DNA of 40,878 bases from Microbacterium esteraromaticum. Lineage in GTDB: Bacteria > Actinomycetota > Actinomycetes > Actinomycetales > Microbacteriaceae. Position 1 is the stretch's first letter. The number at the start of each line of letters is the position of its first letter. Below are positions 32,989 through 40,811 of the stretch, one piece after another. The stretch is from assembly GCF_900163815.1 (NCBI RefSeq), contig NZ_FUKO01000021.1, positions 1-40,878 of the forward strand. The letters run 5' to 3'. Under the pieces are notes generated by a model. That model made no database searches and was not told where the DNA came from. It saw only the letters and a list, made by a program, of their open reading frames with translations. The position numbers were made by a program, and so were the translations under genes.

Positions 32989-33003
32989 AGGGCCGAAGGT
33001 CCC
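32989..33003. promoter_or_regulatory. DevR/DosR-type box
   Basis: AGGGCCGAAGGTCCC is the exact complement of GGGACCTTCGGCCCT. It lies 53 bases upstream of the PNPOx-like gene at 32936 and in the 102-base gap after the metal ATPase. Confidence 0.75.
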
Positions 33004-33038
33004 TCGGAACTGGATGGACGACGGCACACAAGCTGCCC

Positions 33039-34931
33039 TTAATGGCGCGCTCGGTTGCCAACGACACCCGCCAATTTACGGTCGGTCGTGACAAGCCCGG
33101 TGGGAGGACCACCGAGCGCTCGGAGGGCGTACAGGATTGTCGCGAGGTCTACGACCTCTTGGATGAGAGCGCCGGCGACCGCTGGGATAAATCCCGTCAT
33201 CGCGACGACCATAAGCCCGACGCTCAGCCCAATCCCGATCCAGATCGCGGTAAGTGCGACGCGAAGCGTGTGTCGCCCGATCGAGACCGCATCGACGACC
33301 TTCGCCAACGAGTCAACGAGGATGACGACGTCAGCAGCGTCGCCCGCCGCAGTCGCGCCTCTCGCGCCCATCGCAACACCGATATCGGCCGCCGCGAGTA
33401 CGGGGGCGTCGTTGACTCCGTCGCCGACCATCATCATCGGTCTCGGATGAAGCTCGGCAGCGAGTTGAACCTTTTCGGACGGCAGGAGCTCTGCGTGGAC
33501 ATCGTCAATACCGACCGCATGCCCGATGGACTCCGCTGTCGATCGAGCATCACCAGTGAGCATCGTGAGACGCCCGACGCCGTTGGCGCGCAGCCACGAG
33601 GTGACTCCTGCCGCTTCAAGTCGCGGCGCGTCGGCGAGGACGAGGACACCTCCGAACCGACCGTCGATCGCCACATAGGCCGCGGCTTCGCCAATTCCGA
33701 GAGTTGCGCGCACCGTGTCAGGGGCGAGTGAGGTGACGAAGGCAGGCTTACCCACGACGACAGTCCGGCTGTCGATGACCGCCACGACCCCGTTGGTCGC
33801 GACCTCACTCGCATCGTCAGATGCGCGAAGAATGAGGCGGCGTTCGGTAGCGGCACGGCGGATTCCCTCGGCAAGCACGTGCGAAGAGTATTGCTCGGCG
33901 GACGCTGCGAGCATCAGGAGCTCGTCCGCGTCGACGCCCGCAACGGGGCGTACATCGACAAGATTCGGTCTACCCTGAGTGAGCGTTCCCGTCTTATCGA
34001 AGGCCGCCGAGCGCACCCGAGCCAACTGCTCGATCACCGCGCCACCCTTCATGATCACTCCCGTCTTTGCGGCACGGGAAAGCCCGCCCAGGAACGCAAC
34101 GGGAGCGGCGATGAGGAGTGGGCACGGGGTTGCCAGCACGAGCACTTCAGCGAATCGGGTCGAGTCTCCCGAGATCGCCCACGCCGTGCCAGCGATCACG
34201 AGAGCGACAGCTGTGAACGGAATTGCGAAGCGATCGGCAAGACGCACGACCGGCGCGTGCGATTCTTCGGCGGCGTGAACGAGCGCCACGATCTGCTGAT
34301 ACTGACTGTCGGCGCTGGTGCGTACCGCTTGGATTCGAACAGCCCGCGCCCCGTTAATCGCCCCGGAGAGCACTTCGCCTCCGGCATCGAGGGTCACCGG
34401 CATGCTCTCCCCGGTGAGTGACGATTCGTCGAAAGTCCCGGATTCCGTGAGCAGGATGCCGTCAACTGGCACGATTTCCGCCGGTCGCACGAGTAGCGTG
34501 TCGCCAATCGAGACGTCGTCGACGGCAATCTCCTGCACCTCATCGGAGTCCGAAACGTGTGGACGGGTGAGAACGTGTGCGATGCGCGGCGACCGATCCA
34601 GTAACGCCGACAGATCCCGTTTTGCTCGGCGGCCTGCGAAATCTTCGAGTGCTTCGCCGCCTGAGAGCATCAAGACGATGATGAGCGCCGCGAGATACTC
34701 CCCGACGGCAAGCGTCGCGACCATCGCCACCACCGCGAGGATGTCGAGCCCAACATGCCCGCGAAGCACATCCCGCACCATCCCGATGAGCGTCCAGACT
34801 ACGAATGCCCCGACATAGGCAGTGGCGATCCACCGTCCAACCGAATTCTTATCGAGGGCGTGGAGGGTGAGCACTCCTGCGAGGACTATGGCCGTGAAGA
34901 CGATCACGGGATACTGCCGGAAGAAACGCAT
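33039..34931 (-). CDS. Heavy-metal P1B-type ATPase, TPC class
   Basis: The 630-residue pump has a short start without metal-binding domain, then membrane helices and the actuator motif Leu-Thr-Gly-Glu-Ser. The membrane metal site is Ala-Thr268-Pro-Cys270-Pro in place of the usual CPC. The phosphorylation loop Asp312-Lys-Thr-Gly-Thr-Leu-Thr is intact, and Met-Val-Gly-Asp-Gly-Val-Asn-Asp-Ala-Pro is the hinge motif. The His-Pro motif of P1B pumps appears as Ser-Ser-His-Val. TPC types have been linked to Ni/Fe/Co export; the ion here is unknown. ATG 34931 precedes the first helix; the upstream frame to 35078 is unlikely, since it crosses a DevR box. Divergent from the flavodoxin gene. Confidence 0.85.
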   Translation of the reverse strand: MRFFRQYPVIVFTAIVLAGVLTLHALDKNSVGRWIATAYVGAFVVWTLIGMVRDVLRGHVGLDILAVVAMVATLAVGEYLAALIIVLMLSGGEALEDFAGRRAKRDLSALLDRSPRIAHVLTRPHVSDSDEVQEIAVDDVSIGDTLLVRPAEIVPVDGILLTESGTFDESSLTGESMPVTLDAGGEVLSGAINGARAVRIQAVRTSADSQYQQIVALVHAAEESHAPVVRLADRFAIPFTAVALVIAGTAWAISGDSTRFAEVLVLATPCPLLIAAPVAFLGGLSRAAKTGVIMKGGAVIEQLARVRSAAFDKTGTLTQGRPNLVDVRPVAGVDADELLMLAASAEQYSSHVLAEGIRRAATERRLILRASDDASEVATNGVVAVIDSRTVVVGKPAFVTSLAPDTVRATLGIGEAAAYVAIDGRFGGVLVLADAPRLEAAGVTSWLRANGVGRLTMLTGDARSTAESIGHAVGIDDVHAELLPSEKVQLAAELHPRPMMMVGDGVNDAPVLAAADIGVAMGARGATAAGDAADVVILVDSLAKVVDAVSIGRHTLRVALTAIWIGIGLSVGLMVVAMTGFIPAVAGALIQEVVDLATILYALRALGGPPTGLVTTDRKLAGVVGNRARH

Positions 34932-35038
34932 GACCTCAGCCTTTCGCGTGCCTGTCCGTGGCACCAGGGGTTGCGCTCCGCGCGACAGAAGGACGTTATC
35001 CGACAGAACCCGTCCGGATCGGGCCCGGCGATCGCCGT

Positions 35039-35053
35039 GTGACTTTGGTCCCT
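35039..35053. promoter_or_regulatory. DevR/DosR-type box, imperfect
   Basis: GTGACTTTGGTCCCT differs from the DosR-like GGGACTTTGGTCCCT by one base. It lies between the metal ATPase (108 bases away) and the flavodoxin gene (34 bases away), so it could serve either. Confidence 0.55.
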
Positions 35054-35087
35054 TACCTCGTGACGCGAATGCCCGCACAGTGGAGGG

Positions 35088-35657
35088 ATGAGAACTGATC
35101 AGAAGCTTCGACCGACAGCGACGATTGTCTTCGAGTCGATGTTCGGGAATACGCGCCGAGTTGCCGAAGCGATCGCCGCGGGGATGGGCGACCGCGTTGC
35201 CGTCGTTCTAAGTTCCGTTGCCGATGTGCCTACGCAGTCACCATCCGATCTCCTCGTAGTTGGTGCCCCTACACACGCCCACTCACTGAGCCGGCCGGAG
35301 TCGCGCGCCGAGGCTGCACGATGGGCCCGCGATTCGGGATCGCGCTTGACGCTTGAGGGCGAGGGGGCTGCCACAGGGGTTCGCGAGTTGCTTGAGGTCG
35401 ACCTCGCGGCAAGGCTCGGATACGTGGCTTACGACACCCGCGTTGATATGCCGAAGATCTTCACGGGGTCGGCAGCGACCACCATCGCGAAGCGACTGCG
35501 AAAGATGGGGCTGAGCGAGCTCGCTGGATCGAAGAGCTTCCTTGTAGACAAAGACAGCCGTCTCCTCGCTGGAGAACTCGAGCGCGCAGAGCAATGGGGC
35601 AACGAACTCGCCGATGTCGTAGTGGTTCTGCACGATGCTGAAAGGCAGGAATCGTGA
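35088..35657 (+). CDS. Flavodoxin-family protein
   Basis: The 189-residue protein has an N-terminal strand ending in Glu-Ser-Met-Phe-Gly-Asn-Thr (FMN phosphate loop) followed by a helix Arg-Arg-Val-Ala-Glu-Ala-Ile. Val-Val-Gly-Ala-Pro-Thr-His-Ala-His gives the second flavin loop. It is a flavodoxin-like FMN protein, larger than classical flavodoxin and of the type seen with stress genes in actinobacteria. It may act as an electron carrier. ATG 35088 has GGAGGG upstream. The next gene (UspA) starts 85 bases later. The bases 35658-35742 show nothing. Confidence 0.85.
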   Translation: MRTDQKLRPTATIVFESMFGNTRRVAEAIAAGMGDRVAVVLSSVADVPTQSPSDLLVVGAPTHAHSLSRPESRAEAARWARDSGSRLTLEGEGAATGVRELLEVDLAARLGYVAYDTRVDMPKIFTGSAATTIAKRLRKMGLSELAGSKSFLVDKDSRLLAGELERAEQWGNELADVVVVLHDAERQES

Positions 35658-35742
35658 CACCTATCTGGGCTCGTCGCGCTGAAGTGGACGCAACGAGGCG
35701 GTCCATTCGCCAGCGAATCCGTTACGACGTCAAGAAAGGACG

Positions 35743-36588
35743 ATGGTCATGAAAAATACCATCCTCGTCGGGGTCACTGACACCTCTGCTTCGCGTCGGG
35801 CCGTCGACTGGGCATCCGAACGAGCAGAAGCACATCACAGCAGAGTCGAACTCATCTCGGTCATCGGCGGAGCAGTGGGCGCCATCGGTGAGGGAGACGT
35901 GGTTAAAGATGCCATCGCTTTAACACAAGCAATGCTGGACGCAGTGGCAGTACGGGTTCGTGAGCGAGGGGTGACCGTTGGCACGCGTCTCACTCGAGGC
36001 AACCCCGTCGAGGAACTCAACGACGCTTCGAGGGCGTTCGATCTGCTTGTGATCGGAAGCGACTACCGCGGTCCGAACTCGGGGCCACAGCGCGGGCCGC
36101 ACGGCATCCGAATCGTAGCGGGCTCCCATTGCCCTGTTGCTGTGGTTCCCGATATCGAACTCACCGACCGTCGCGGAGTGGTTGTCGGCGTCGACGGATC
36201 CCCAACCTCGGAACACGCGATCGAATATGCCGCTGCGGAGGCGGACCGTACCGGGGAGCCGCTTACAGCAGTCAACGCCTGGGTCACAATTCCGCTACCG
36301 AGGATCATGCATTCCTACCCAGCTGACTACCTCACAAACATGCAGCAACGCGGTGAGGAAACACTCGCGATCTCGCTCGCAGGGATCGCACAGAAGTATC
36401 CCGATCTGGACTTGCGTCGAGTCGTAGAACGAGGCTACCCGGAGGTCATCATCAATCGTCTCGCAACCGAGGCCCGCCTCACCGTCATCGGATCTCATGG
36501 ACGTGGAGCGATCGGTCGCTTCCTCCTCGGATCCACAAGCCAAGAGGTCGTCTCCCGTCTGGTGAGTGCCACGGTGGTCTTACGGTAG
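35743..36588 (+). CDS. Universal stress protein, two UspA domains
   Basis: This is a 281-residue tandem UspA protein. Domain one begins Ile-Leu-Val-Gly-Val-Thr-Asp and domain two Val-Val-Val-Gly-Val-Asp-Gly-Ser-Pro-Thr-Ser. The second domain holds a canonical ATP motif Gly-Ser-His-Gly...Gly-Ser-Thr (G-x2-G-x9-G-S), so nucleotide binding is likely. The start at 35743 or 35749 cannot be decided: AAGGA is close to the first and better spaced for the second. It follows the flavodoxin gene and may share its promoter. It is a paralogue of the protein at 25364. Confidence 0.9.
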   Translation: MVMKNTILVGVTDTSASRRAVDWASERAEAHHSRVELISVIGGAVGAIGEGDVVKDAIALTQAMLDAVAVRVRERGVTVGTRLTRGNPVEELNDASRAFDLLVIGSDYRGPNSGPQRGPHGIRIVAGSHCPVAVVPDIELTDRRGVVVGVDGSPTSEHAIEYAAAEADRTGEPLTAVNAWVTIPLPRIMHSYPADYLTNMQQRGEETLAISLAGIAQKYPDLDLRRVVERGYPEVIINRLATEARLTVIGSHGRGAIGRFLLGSTSQEVVSRLVSATVVLR

Positions 36589-36639
36589 TCACCGTTTAGG
36601 AGTACGGCAGCGATCGTCTTGGGCGCGTAGGCGCTTTCG

Positions 36640-36908
36640 CTAGACCCGGTACCCGAACTTGTCCTCGCCTTCCACCCGGAGATCTTCCTCGAATTCTGAG
36701 GAGTCGATGGTGTGCACCTCCAAGAAGATGATTCTGGACTTCCGTGGGATGCGACTGTACTGCCGCTCGGCGGCGTTCCTTGTCCGGTGTTCCTGGTGGC
36801 TTCCGCCGTCGAGTTCGTGCGCCACGATCCTGATCTCGCCGCGCTGGGAGTCCGCTCGAAGGAGTTCCACCGCTGTGTCGTCCCGACACGGGTGCTTCGG
36901 GCGCTCGA
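36640..36908 (-). pseudogene. C-terminal remnant of a larger protein, permease-like tail
   Basis: The minus strand encodes an open stretch with Asp-Thr-Ala-Val-Glu-Leu-Leu-Arg-Ala-Asp, Ile-Val-Ala-His-Glu-Leu-Asp-Gly-Gly-Ser and Ile-Ile-Phe-Leu-Glu-Val-His-Thr-Ile-Asp-Ser-Ser-Glu-Phe. It reads like the cytoplasmic C-terminal domain of certain actinobacterial APC-type permeases, but stops abruptly at 36640 after Gly-Tyr-Arg-Val and has no membrane helices. It directly follows the stop codon of the gene at 36909, with no start of its own except a GTG at 36870. I regard it as an eroded fragment. The permease assignment is recalled from family appearance only. Confidence 0.4.
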
Positions 36909-37766
36909 TCAGTAGTTGTAGAAGCCCTCACCGGTGGCGGTGCCGAGCTTGCCTTTGTCGATGTAGTTGGCTTTGAGGTAGCCCGCCCACGCTTGGGATC
37001 CAGGTTCCGGACTCGCCACCGCGACGTTGTACGCCGTTTTCAATCCTATGACGTCGTAGATCTGGAAGGGGCCAGCCGGCGCCCCGGTGGCGATCCGCCA
37101 GGTCTTGTCGATGGTCTCCGGGTCGGCGACGCCTTCAAGAAGCAGTTCCGCGGCGGCGTTGAGGAGGGGAACAAGCAACGAATTCAGGACGTAACCTGCC
37201 TTCTCCTTCTTCAGTTCGATCGGAACGAGGCCACTGCGGCGGGCGAAGTTCACCACTGCCTGGTAAACGACCGGATCCGTGTCCGTGGTCCCCATGACCT
37301 CGGCTGTGTTCTGCCGCCACACGTTGTTGGCATAGTGCAGTGCAAGGAAGCGGTCAGGTCGTCCGGTGAAATTCTTGAGATCGCTGGGAAGGAGCGTTGA
37401 CGAGTTCGTCGCGAAGATCGTGCCAGCCGGGGCCAGAGTGGCCAGCTTCTCGTAGAGTGCTCGCTTGATCTCAAGACTCTCCGGCACCGCCTCGACGACA
37501 AGGTCAGCGCGGGACACAGCATCTGCGAGATCTGTGGAGTAGCGGACGTTGTCGAGGGCGGCTGCCGTTGTCTTGTCCGTCGCACCGGCAACCTCGTCCG
37601 CGACATAGACGGTGGCAAGCTTCGCCATGCGCGCTCGAGCACCATCAATAGCATCGTTCGTGAGATCGTACGCAACAACATCGAAGCCGTGGAACGCTGC
37701 CTGATACGCGATCTGGGAGCCGAGGACACCCGTTCCGAGAACCGTGAGCTTTTGAATGTCATGCAT
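36909..37766 (-). CDS. 3-hydroxyacyl-CoA (3-hydroxybutyryl-CoA) dehydrogenase
   Basis: The 285-residue enzyme has an NAD-binding Rossmann domain with Gly-Thr-Gly-Val-Leu-Gly (about residues 11-16) and Glu-Ala-Val-Pro-Glu. Ala-Thr-Asn-Ser-Ser-Thr-Leu and Ala-Leu-His-Tyr-Ala-Asn hold the catalytic Ser and His. The C-terminal helical domain contains Asn-Ser-Leu-Leu-Val-Pro-Leu-Leu-Asn-Ala-Ala. The acidic dyad partner is expected in Gly-Thr-Thr-Asp. It interconverts 3-hydroxyacyl-CoA and 3-oxoacyl-CoA with NAD(H), here perhaps as a redox sink. ATG 37766 is chosen; upstream codons are not dehydrogenase-like. Two DevR-type boxes lie 117-175 bases upstream. Confidence 0.9.
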   Translation of the reverse strand: MHDIQKLTVLGTGVLGSQIAYQAAFHGFDVVAYDLTNDAIDGARARMAKLATVYVADEVAGATDKTTAAALDNVRYSTDLADAVSRADLVVEAVPESLEIKRALYEKLATLAPAGTIFATNSSTLLPSDLKNFTGRPDRFLALHYANNVWRQNTAEVMGTTDTDPVVYQAVVNFARRSGLVPIELKKEKAGYVLNSLLVPLLNAAAELLLEGVADPETIDKTWRIATGAPAGPFQIYDVIGLKTAYNVAVASPEPGSQAWAGYLKANYIDKGKLGTATGEGFYNY

Positions 37767-37882
37767 GAGTGCAACTTTCTGAACGGGTAGTAGTGCTCGA
37801 GATGTCGTTAAGCGGTCGTGTCGGGACCTGCGGCCGCATCTGGGGTTATCGACGACGCTAGGCAAACCTCGCGGTGATTTGC

Positions 37883-37897
37883 AGGGCCAAAGGTCCC
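37883..37897. promoter_or_regulatory. DevR/DosR-type box
   Basis: AGGGCCAAAGGTCCC is the complement of GGGACCTTTGGCCCT. It lies 117 bases upstream of the 3-hydroxyacyl-CoA dehydrogenase and 44 bases, four helical turns, from the next box, which allows cooperative binding. Confidence 0.75.
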
Positions 37898-37926
37898 GGT
37901 GTGCATTGCTGCGCCAAGTACGCGGG

Positions 37927-37941
37927 GGGACCTTCGGCCCT
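37927..37941. promoter_or_regulatory. DevR/DosR-type box
   Basis: GGGACCTTCGGCCCT is identical to the box at 24646. It is 35 bases upstream of the small frame at 37977 and points to control of the membrane-protein/bactofilin/VIT block. Confidence 0.75.
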
Positions 37942-37976
37942 ACACCTTCAGAGAAGCGCGCGCGAGCATCAGAGGT

Positions 37977-38057
37977 ATGAGGAAGCAGCAGGAAGCCAAA
38001 CACGTCTGGCGTGAACTGCTGCGCGCCGCGGTGGCTCGTACGCTGTGTACGCCGTGA
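37977..38057 (+). CDS. Possible 26-residue leader peptide
   Basis: ATG 37977 (AGAGGT just before it) opens a 26-codon frame ending TGA 38055-38057, which overlaps the GTG start of the next gene (GTGA). The peptide is basic (Arg-Lys-Gln-Gln-Glu-Ala-Lys...Arg-Glu-Leu-Leu-Arg). The overlap matches the tight overlaps of the next three genes, so translation coupling is plausible, but existence of the peptide is not proven. Confidence 0.4.
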   Translation: MRKQQEAKHVWRELLRAAVARTLCTP

Positions 38058-38497
38058 GGGGCTGGGCCCGCAACGTATTGCTTGGGCTTCTCTACTTCGG
38101 CGCAATCTCCGCCTTCGCGGGAGGGGTCCTCGGCGTCGCAGCGAATGGCGCCGGCGTTCCATTGGCGTATCTCGATGGGACGCCGTTCACCTCTTACGTA
38201 ATCCCAGGCCTGATCCTCGGCTTGGTCGTCGGCGGCACGCAGGGGGTGGCTGCTATCGCCACTCACCGTCGACACCCGGGTGGTCTGCTCACTGCAGCCG
38301 TCGCCGGGTTTGGAATCACGATCTGGATTTTCGTGGAGATTGCCATCATCGGCTACTCCTGGCTGCAGTCCATCTACCTCACCCTCGGCATAGGCGAAGT
38401 GGCTCTAGTCCTGGTGTTGCTCGGGATCCTCCATCCTTCACACACTCGGTCCGACGCTCACCCGGCCGACCATGCCATAAGAAAGGTGCCCCAATGA
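38054..38497 (+). CDS. Small four-helix membrane protein, unknown function
   Basis: The 147-residue product has four hydrophobic helices (about 8-30, 46-64, 77-98 and 104-124) and a His-rich soluble tail. GTG 38054 is preferred because it overlaps the stop of the small upstream frame; GTG 38045 is the alternative and adds three residues. No ribosome site is evident for either. I do not recognise the family. Its stop overlaps the start of the bactofilin-like gene (ATGA), so the genes should be translated together. The DevR box at 37927 is the nearest control site. Confidence 0.6.
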   Translation: MRGWARNVLLGLLYFGAISAFAGGVLGVAANGAGVPLAYLDGTPFTSYVIPGLILGLVVGGTQGVAAIATHRRHPGGLLTAAVAGFGITIWIFVEIAIIGYSWLQSIYLTLGIGEVALVLVLLGILHPSHTRSDAHPADHAIRKVPQ

Positions 38498-39654
38498 ATT
38501 CCCTGCCACGCACTGTCCGCTATATGTCCGCCGCTCTTGCCGTCGGCTTCCTGGTTCTCAGCTCAGGTGCGGTAGCGTCCGCCTCGACCTCAGCTCCGTC
38601 ACCCGCTGCCCCCTTCTCCGTTACAGACGCTCGTGAGGGACCACAGTTCTATGCCGATGCGATCGTCAATGTGTCGGGGGATATCGACGGCGATGTGTAT
38701 GCGGCGGGCCAGTCGGTAACCGTCAGCGGAAACGTGACCGGCGACGTCATCGCGGCTGCGCAGACGATCACAATCACTGGCACTGTGGATGGCAACGTGC
38801 GCCTGTCCGCGCAGTCCATCACAATCAACGGGAAAGTCACTCACAGCGGCACAATCTTCGCCGCAGACATCAACATCGCCGAAACTGCGTCATTGGGTGA
38901 TGACCTGGTTGGGGCGGCGAGCACCGTCGCCATCGCTGGCGAAGTGGGCCGTGACGTTCTCGTTAGTGTCGACCGCCTTACCATCGGGGGGTCAGTCGGT
39001 GGTGACGTCTCATACGTCAGCGACAGCAAGGCTCACATCGCGGACGGGGCAGTTGATGGCTCCGTCGAGCGTGTGGCGACCCCACAGTCACCCAAGGTCG
39101 AGGTGTCACCGTGGGCGGCGATCGTCGCTTGGTTTGTCGGTTTGCTGTATGCGCTGGTCGCGTTCAGTTTGGTGACGTTGCTTGCTGGGCTGCTTATTCC
39201 CCGCTGGCTGCAGCGAGTGACGGATCAGCTTGTTCCGTCCCCCTGGAAAGCGCTGCTGGTCGGGTTCGTTGGATCTTTCGCTATCCCGATCGGGCTGCTG
39301 GTCCTTCTAGTTACCGTCGTCGGCGCGCCGTTGGCGTTTGCAGGACTGCTGGTGTGGGTCGTGCTCACGCTGTCCACGTTCGTGTTCGCGTCCTTTTACA
39401 TTGGTCGACTACTGCTGCGGGGCGGTCAGCATCCGGTGGTCAAGTCGCTGGTCGGCGGTCTGATCCTCATCGTCGCACTCCAGATCCCGTGGCTGAACAT
39501 CCTGGTGTGGTGCGCGATGGTGTTCATCGGTCTCGGCGCTCAGCTACTGAAATTCCATGGCGAGCGACCCTGGCGGTATCGCTCCGGCACGGAATCCGCG
39601 CCCTCGCCGCTCCCTGCGGGAATGGTCAACGAGCAGGCACCTCCGGCGCTATGA
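38494..39654 (+). CDS. Exported bactofilin-like (polymer-forming) membrane protein
   Basis: The 386-residue protein starts with a signal peptide (Ala-Val-Ala-Ser-Ala-Ser near residue 30). Residues 50-190 form a right-handed beta-helix of repeated hexapeptide-like turns (Gly-Asp-Ile-Asp-Gly-Asp-Val-Tyr, Val-Ser-Gly-Asn-Val-Thr-Gly-Asp-Val), as in bactofilin/DUF583 polymer-forming proteins. Four to five membrane helices follow (about 205-345), then a Pro-rich tail. The beta-helix is predicted outside the membrane, unlike cytosolic bactofilins. A scaffold or envelope-stabilising role is possible. Its stop overlaps the VIT gene start. Confidence 0.75.
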   Translation: MNSLPRTVRYMSAALAVGFLVLSSGAVASASTSAPSPAAPFSVTDAREGPQFYADAIVNVSGDIDGDVYAAGQSVTVSGNVTGDVIAAAQTITITGTVDGNVRLSAQSITINGKVTHSGTIFAADINIAETASLGDDLVGAASTVAIAGEVGRDVLVSVDRLTIGGSVGGDVSYVSDSKAHIADGAVDGSVERVATPQSPKVEVSPWAAIVAWFVGLLYALVAFSLVTLLAGLLIPRWLQRVTDQLVPSPWKALLVGFVGSFAIPIGLLVLLVTVVGAPLAFAGLLVWVVLTLSTFVFASFYIGRLLLRGGQHPVVKSLVGGLILIVALQIPWLNILVWCAMVFIGLGAQLLKFHGERPWRYRSGTESAPSPLPAGMVNEQAPPAL

Positions 39655-40406
39655 GCCGCGCTACGGATGCAAAGAAGCAATCACCTCAGCCCGCCTCCGG
39701 CGCTCATCCGGACGAACCGCACCGTGGTGACCTCGCAGGGCGTCTGAACTGGCTCCGCGCGGGCGTGTTGGGGGCGAATGACGGCATTGTCTCGGTGGCA
39801 TCACTGGTCGTGGGTGTGGCCGGTGCCACGAGCGAGTCGGCCCCTTTGCTGGCCGCTGGCGTAGCCGGACTTGTCGGAGGGGCGATCTCGATGGCGCTCG
39901 GCGAGTATGTGTCGGTGAGTAGTCAGCGAGACAGCCAACGGGCTCTCATCATCAAGGAACGGCGGGAGTTGGCCGATGAACCCGTAGCGGAACTCGACGA
40001 GCTCGCCGGGATCTACGAAGCGAAAGGTCTAAGGCCCGTGACCGCGCGTCAGGTGGCGGAGGAGTTGACGGCTCATGATCCGCTCACCGCGCACCTCGAG
40101 GCCGAACTCGGCATCACCGAGGCTGCCGTCGTTAGCCCCTGGGCTGCTGCTGGAGCGTCGGCGCTGGCGTTCACGCTCGGAGCGCTCCTCCCGCTGCTCG
40201 CCATCTTGCTTCCCCCGCAGGCGATCCGCGTACCGATCACCTTCACCGTTGTCCTCATAGCACTCGCTGTCACCGGGTTCACCAGTGCGAGGATCGGAGG
40301 AAACTCGGCTACCAGACCGACGATCCGGGTCGTGCTCGGCGGAGCGCTCGCACTCGCGGCGACTTTCGCACTCGGCTCCGCCCTCGGGACGACCGGAGTT
40401 GTCTGA
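39651..40406 (+). CDS. VIT1/CCC1-family Fe2+/Mn2+ transporter
   Basis: The 251-residue protein contains Arg-Ala-Gly-Val-Leu-Gly-Ala-Asn-Asp-Gly-Ile-Val-Ser, the first-helix signature of VIT1/CCC1 transporters, and five membrane helices. The second has Gly-Ala-Ile-Ser-Met-Ala-Leu-Gly-Glu-Tyr-Val-Ser, another family motif. The cytoplasmic loop (about 90-150) is rich in Glu, as in the metal-binding domain of VIT1. It probably exports or sequesters iron or manganese. It ends the overlapping block (ATGA start) and may help control iron when the metal ATPase and flavoproteins are induced. Confidence 0.88.
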   Translation: MSRATDAKKQSPQPASGAHPDEPHRGDLAGRLNWLRAGVLGANDGIVSVASLVVGVAGATSESAPLLAAGVAGLVGGAISMALGEYVSVSSQRDSQRALIIKERRELADEPVAELDELAGIYEAKGLRPVTARQVAEELTAHDPLTAHLEAELGITEAAVVSPWAAAGASALAFTLGALLPLLAILLPPQAIRVPITFTVVLIALAVTGFTSARIGGNSATRPTIRVVLGGALALAATFALGSALGTTGVV

Positions 40407-40410
40407 TGGC

Positions 40411-40509
40411 GACATTCGCTGTCCCCCGAAGATGTCGGTAAGGCCGCTAGGGTGTGTCTGACAAAGACTGGGAATGGGGACATTCGTACAGGGCGCCGTG
40501 AGAATGTCC
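40411..40509. repeat. Cluster of short direct and inverted repeats, possible insertion-element end
   Basis: GACATTCG occurs at 40411-40418 and again at 40479-40486, and the latter forms GGACATTC/GAATGTCC (40478-40485 and 40502-40509), an eight-bp inverted pair around GGCGCC. GCTGTCCCCC and GGGGACA also mirror each other. The rest of the gap 40407-40586 has no gene. It looks like a transposon end or remnant, but no transposase is in view. Confidence 0.4.
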
Positions 40510-40586
40510 GCTTGATCTGAGACCAGTGGGATGCCCGGGCTGGAGACCATCTGGCCGGCTGGCTCTTCTAGCGCGAGACTGTGTCC

Positions 40587-40811
40587 ATGGATATTGAGCG
40601 GTGGTGGCCGAGGCTGAGCGTGGGAACGCGCGAGTGGCTGACGGCGAACAATGGCGAGGTAGTTCCGGCTTCTGTTGTGAGCGAGATCACCGATGCGGGT
40701 GGGGGTCCGGCCGCTGGTGCATGGTGGGTTGGAGAGTCCGGGGCCGACGGGAATTTCCTCTCTGACGCGGCGATCGATTGGATCGAGGAAGCAGCGAACG
40801 GTGAGCACTGA
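40587..40811 (+). CDS. Small hypothetical protein
   Basis: The 74-residue protein (ATG 40587; GTG 40581 would add two residues) is rich in Trp (Trp-Trp-Pro-Arg-Leu, Ala-Trp-Trp-Val-Gly) with a likely helical middle and no membrane segment. It is clearly coding by codon usage, but no domain is recognised. It is followed by 67 bases to the window edge with nothing identifiable. Confidence 0.6.
   Translation: MDIERWWPRLSVGTREWLTANNGEVVPASVVSEITDAGGGPAAGAWWVGESGADGNFLSDAAIDWIEEAANGEH

Noticed and set aside
34932..35078. N-terminal extension of the metal ATPase to 35078
   Set aside because: The extra residues are basic and unlike the family, and the region holds a DevR-type box and the divergent promoter.
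36596..36931. Alternative minus-strand frame over the permease-like remnant
   Set aside because: Arg/Pro-rich translation without pattern; the frame at 36640 has protein-like composition.
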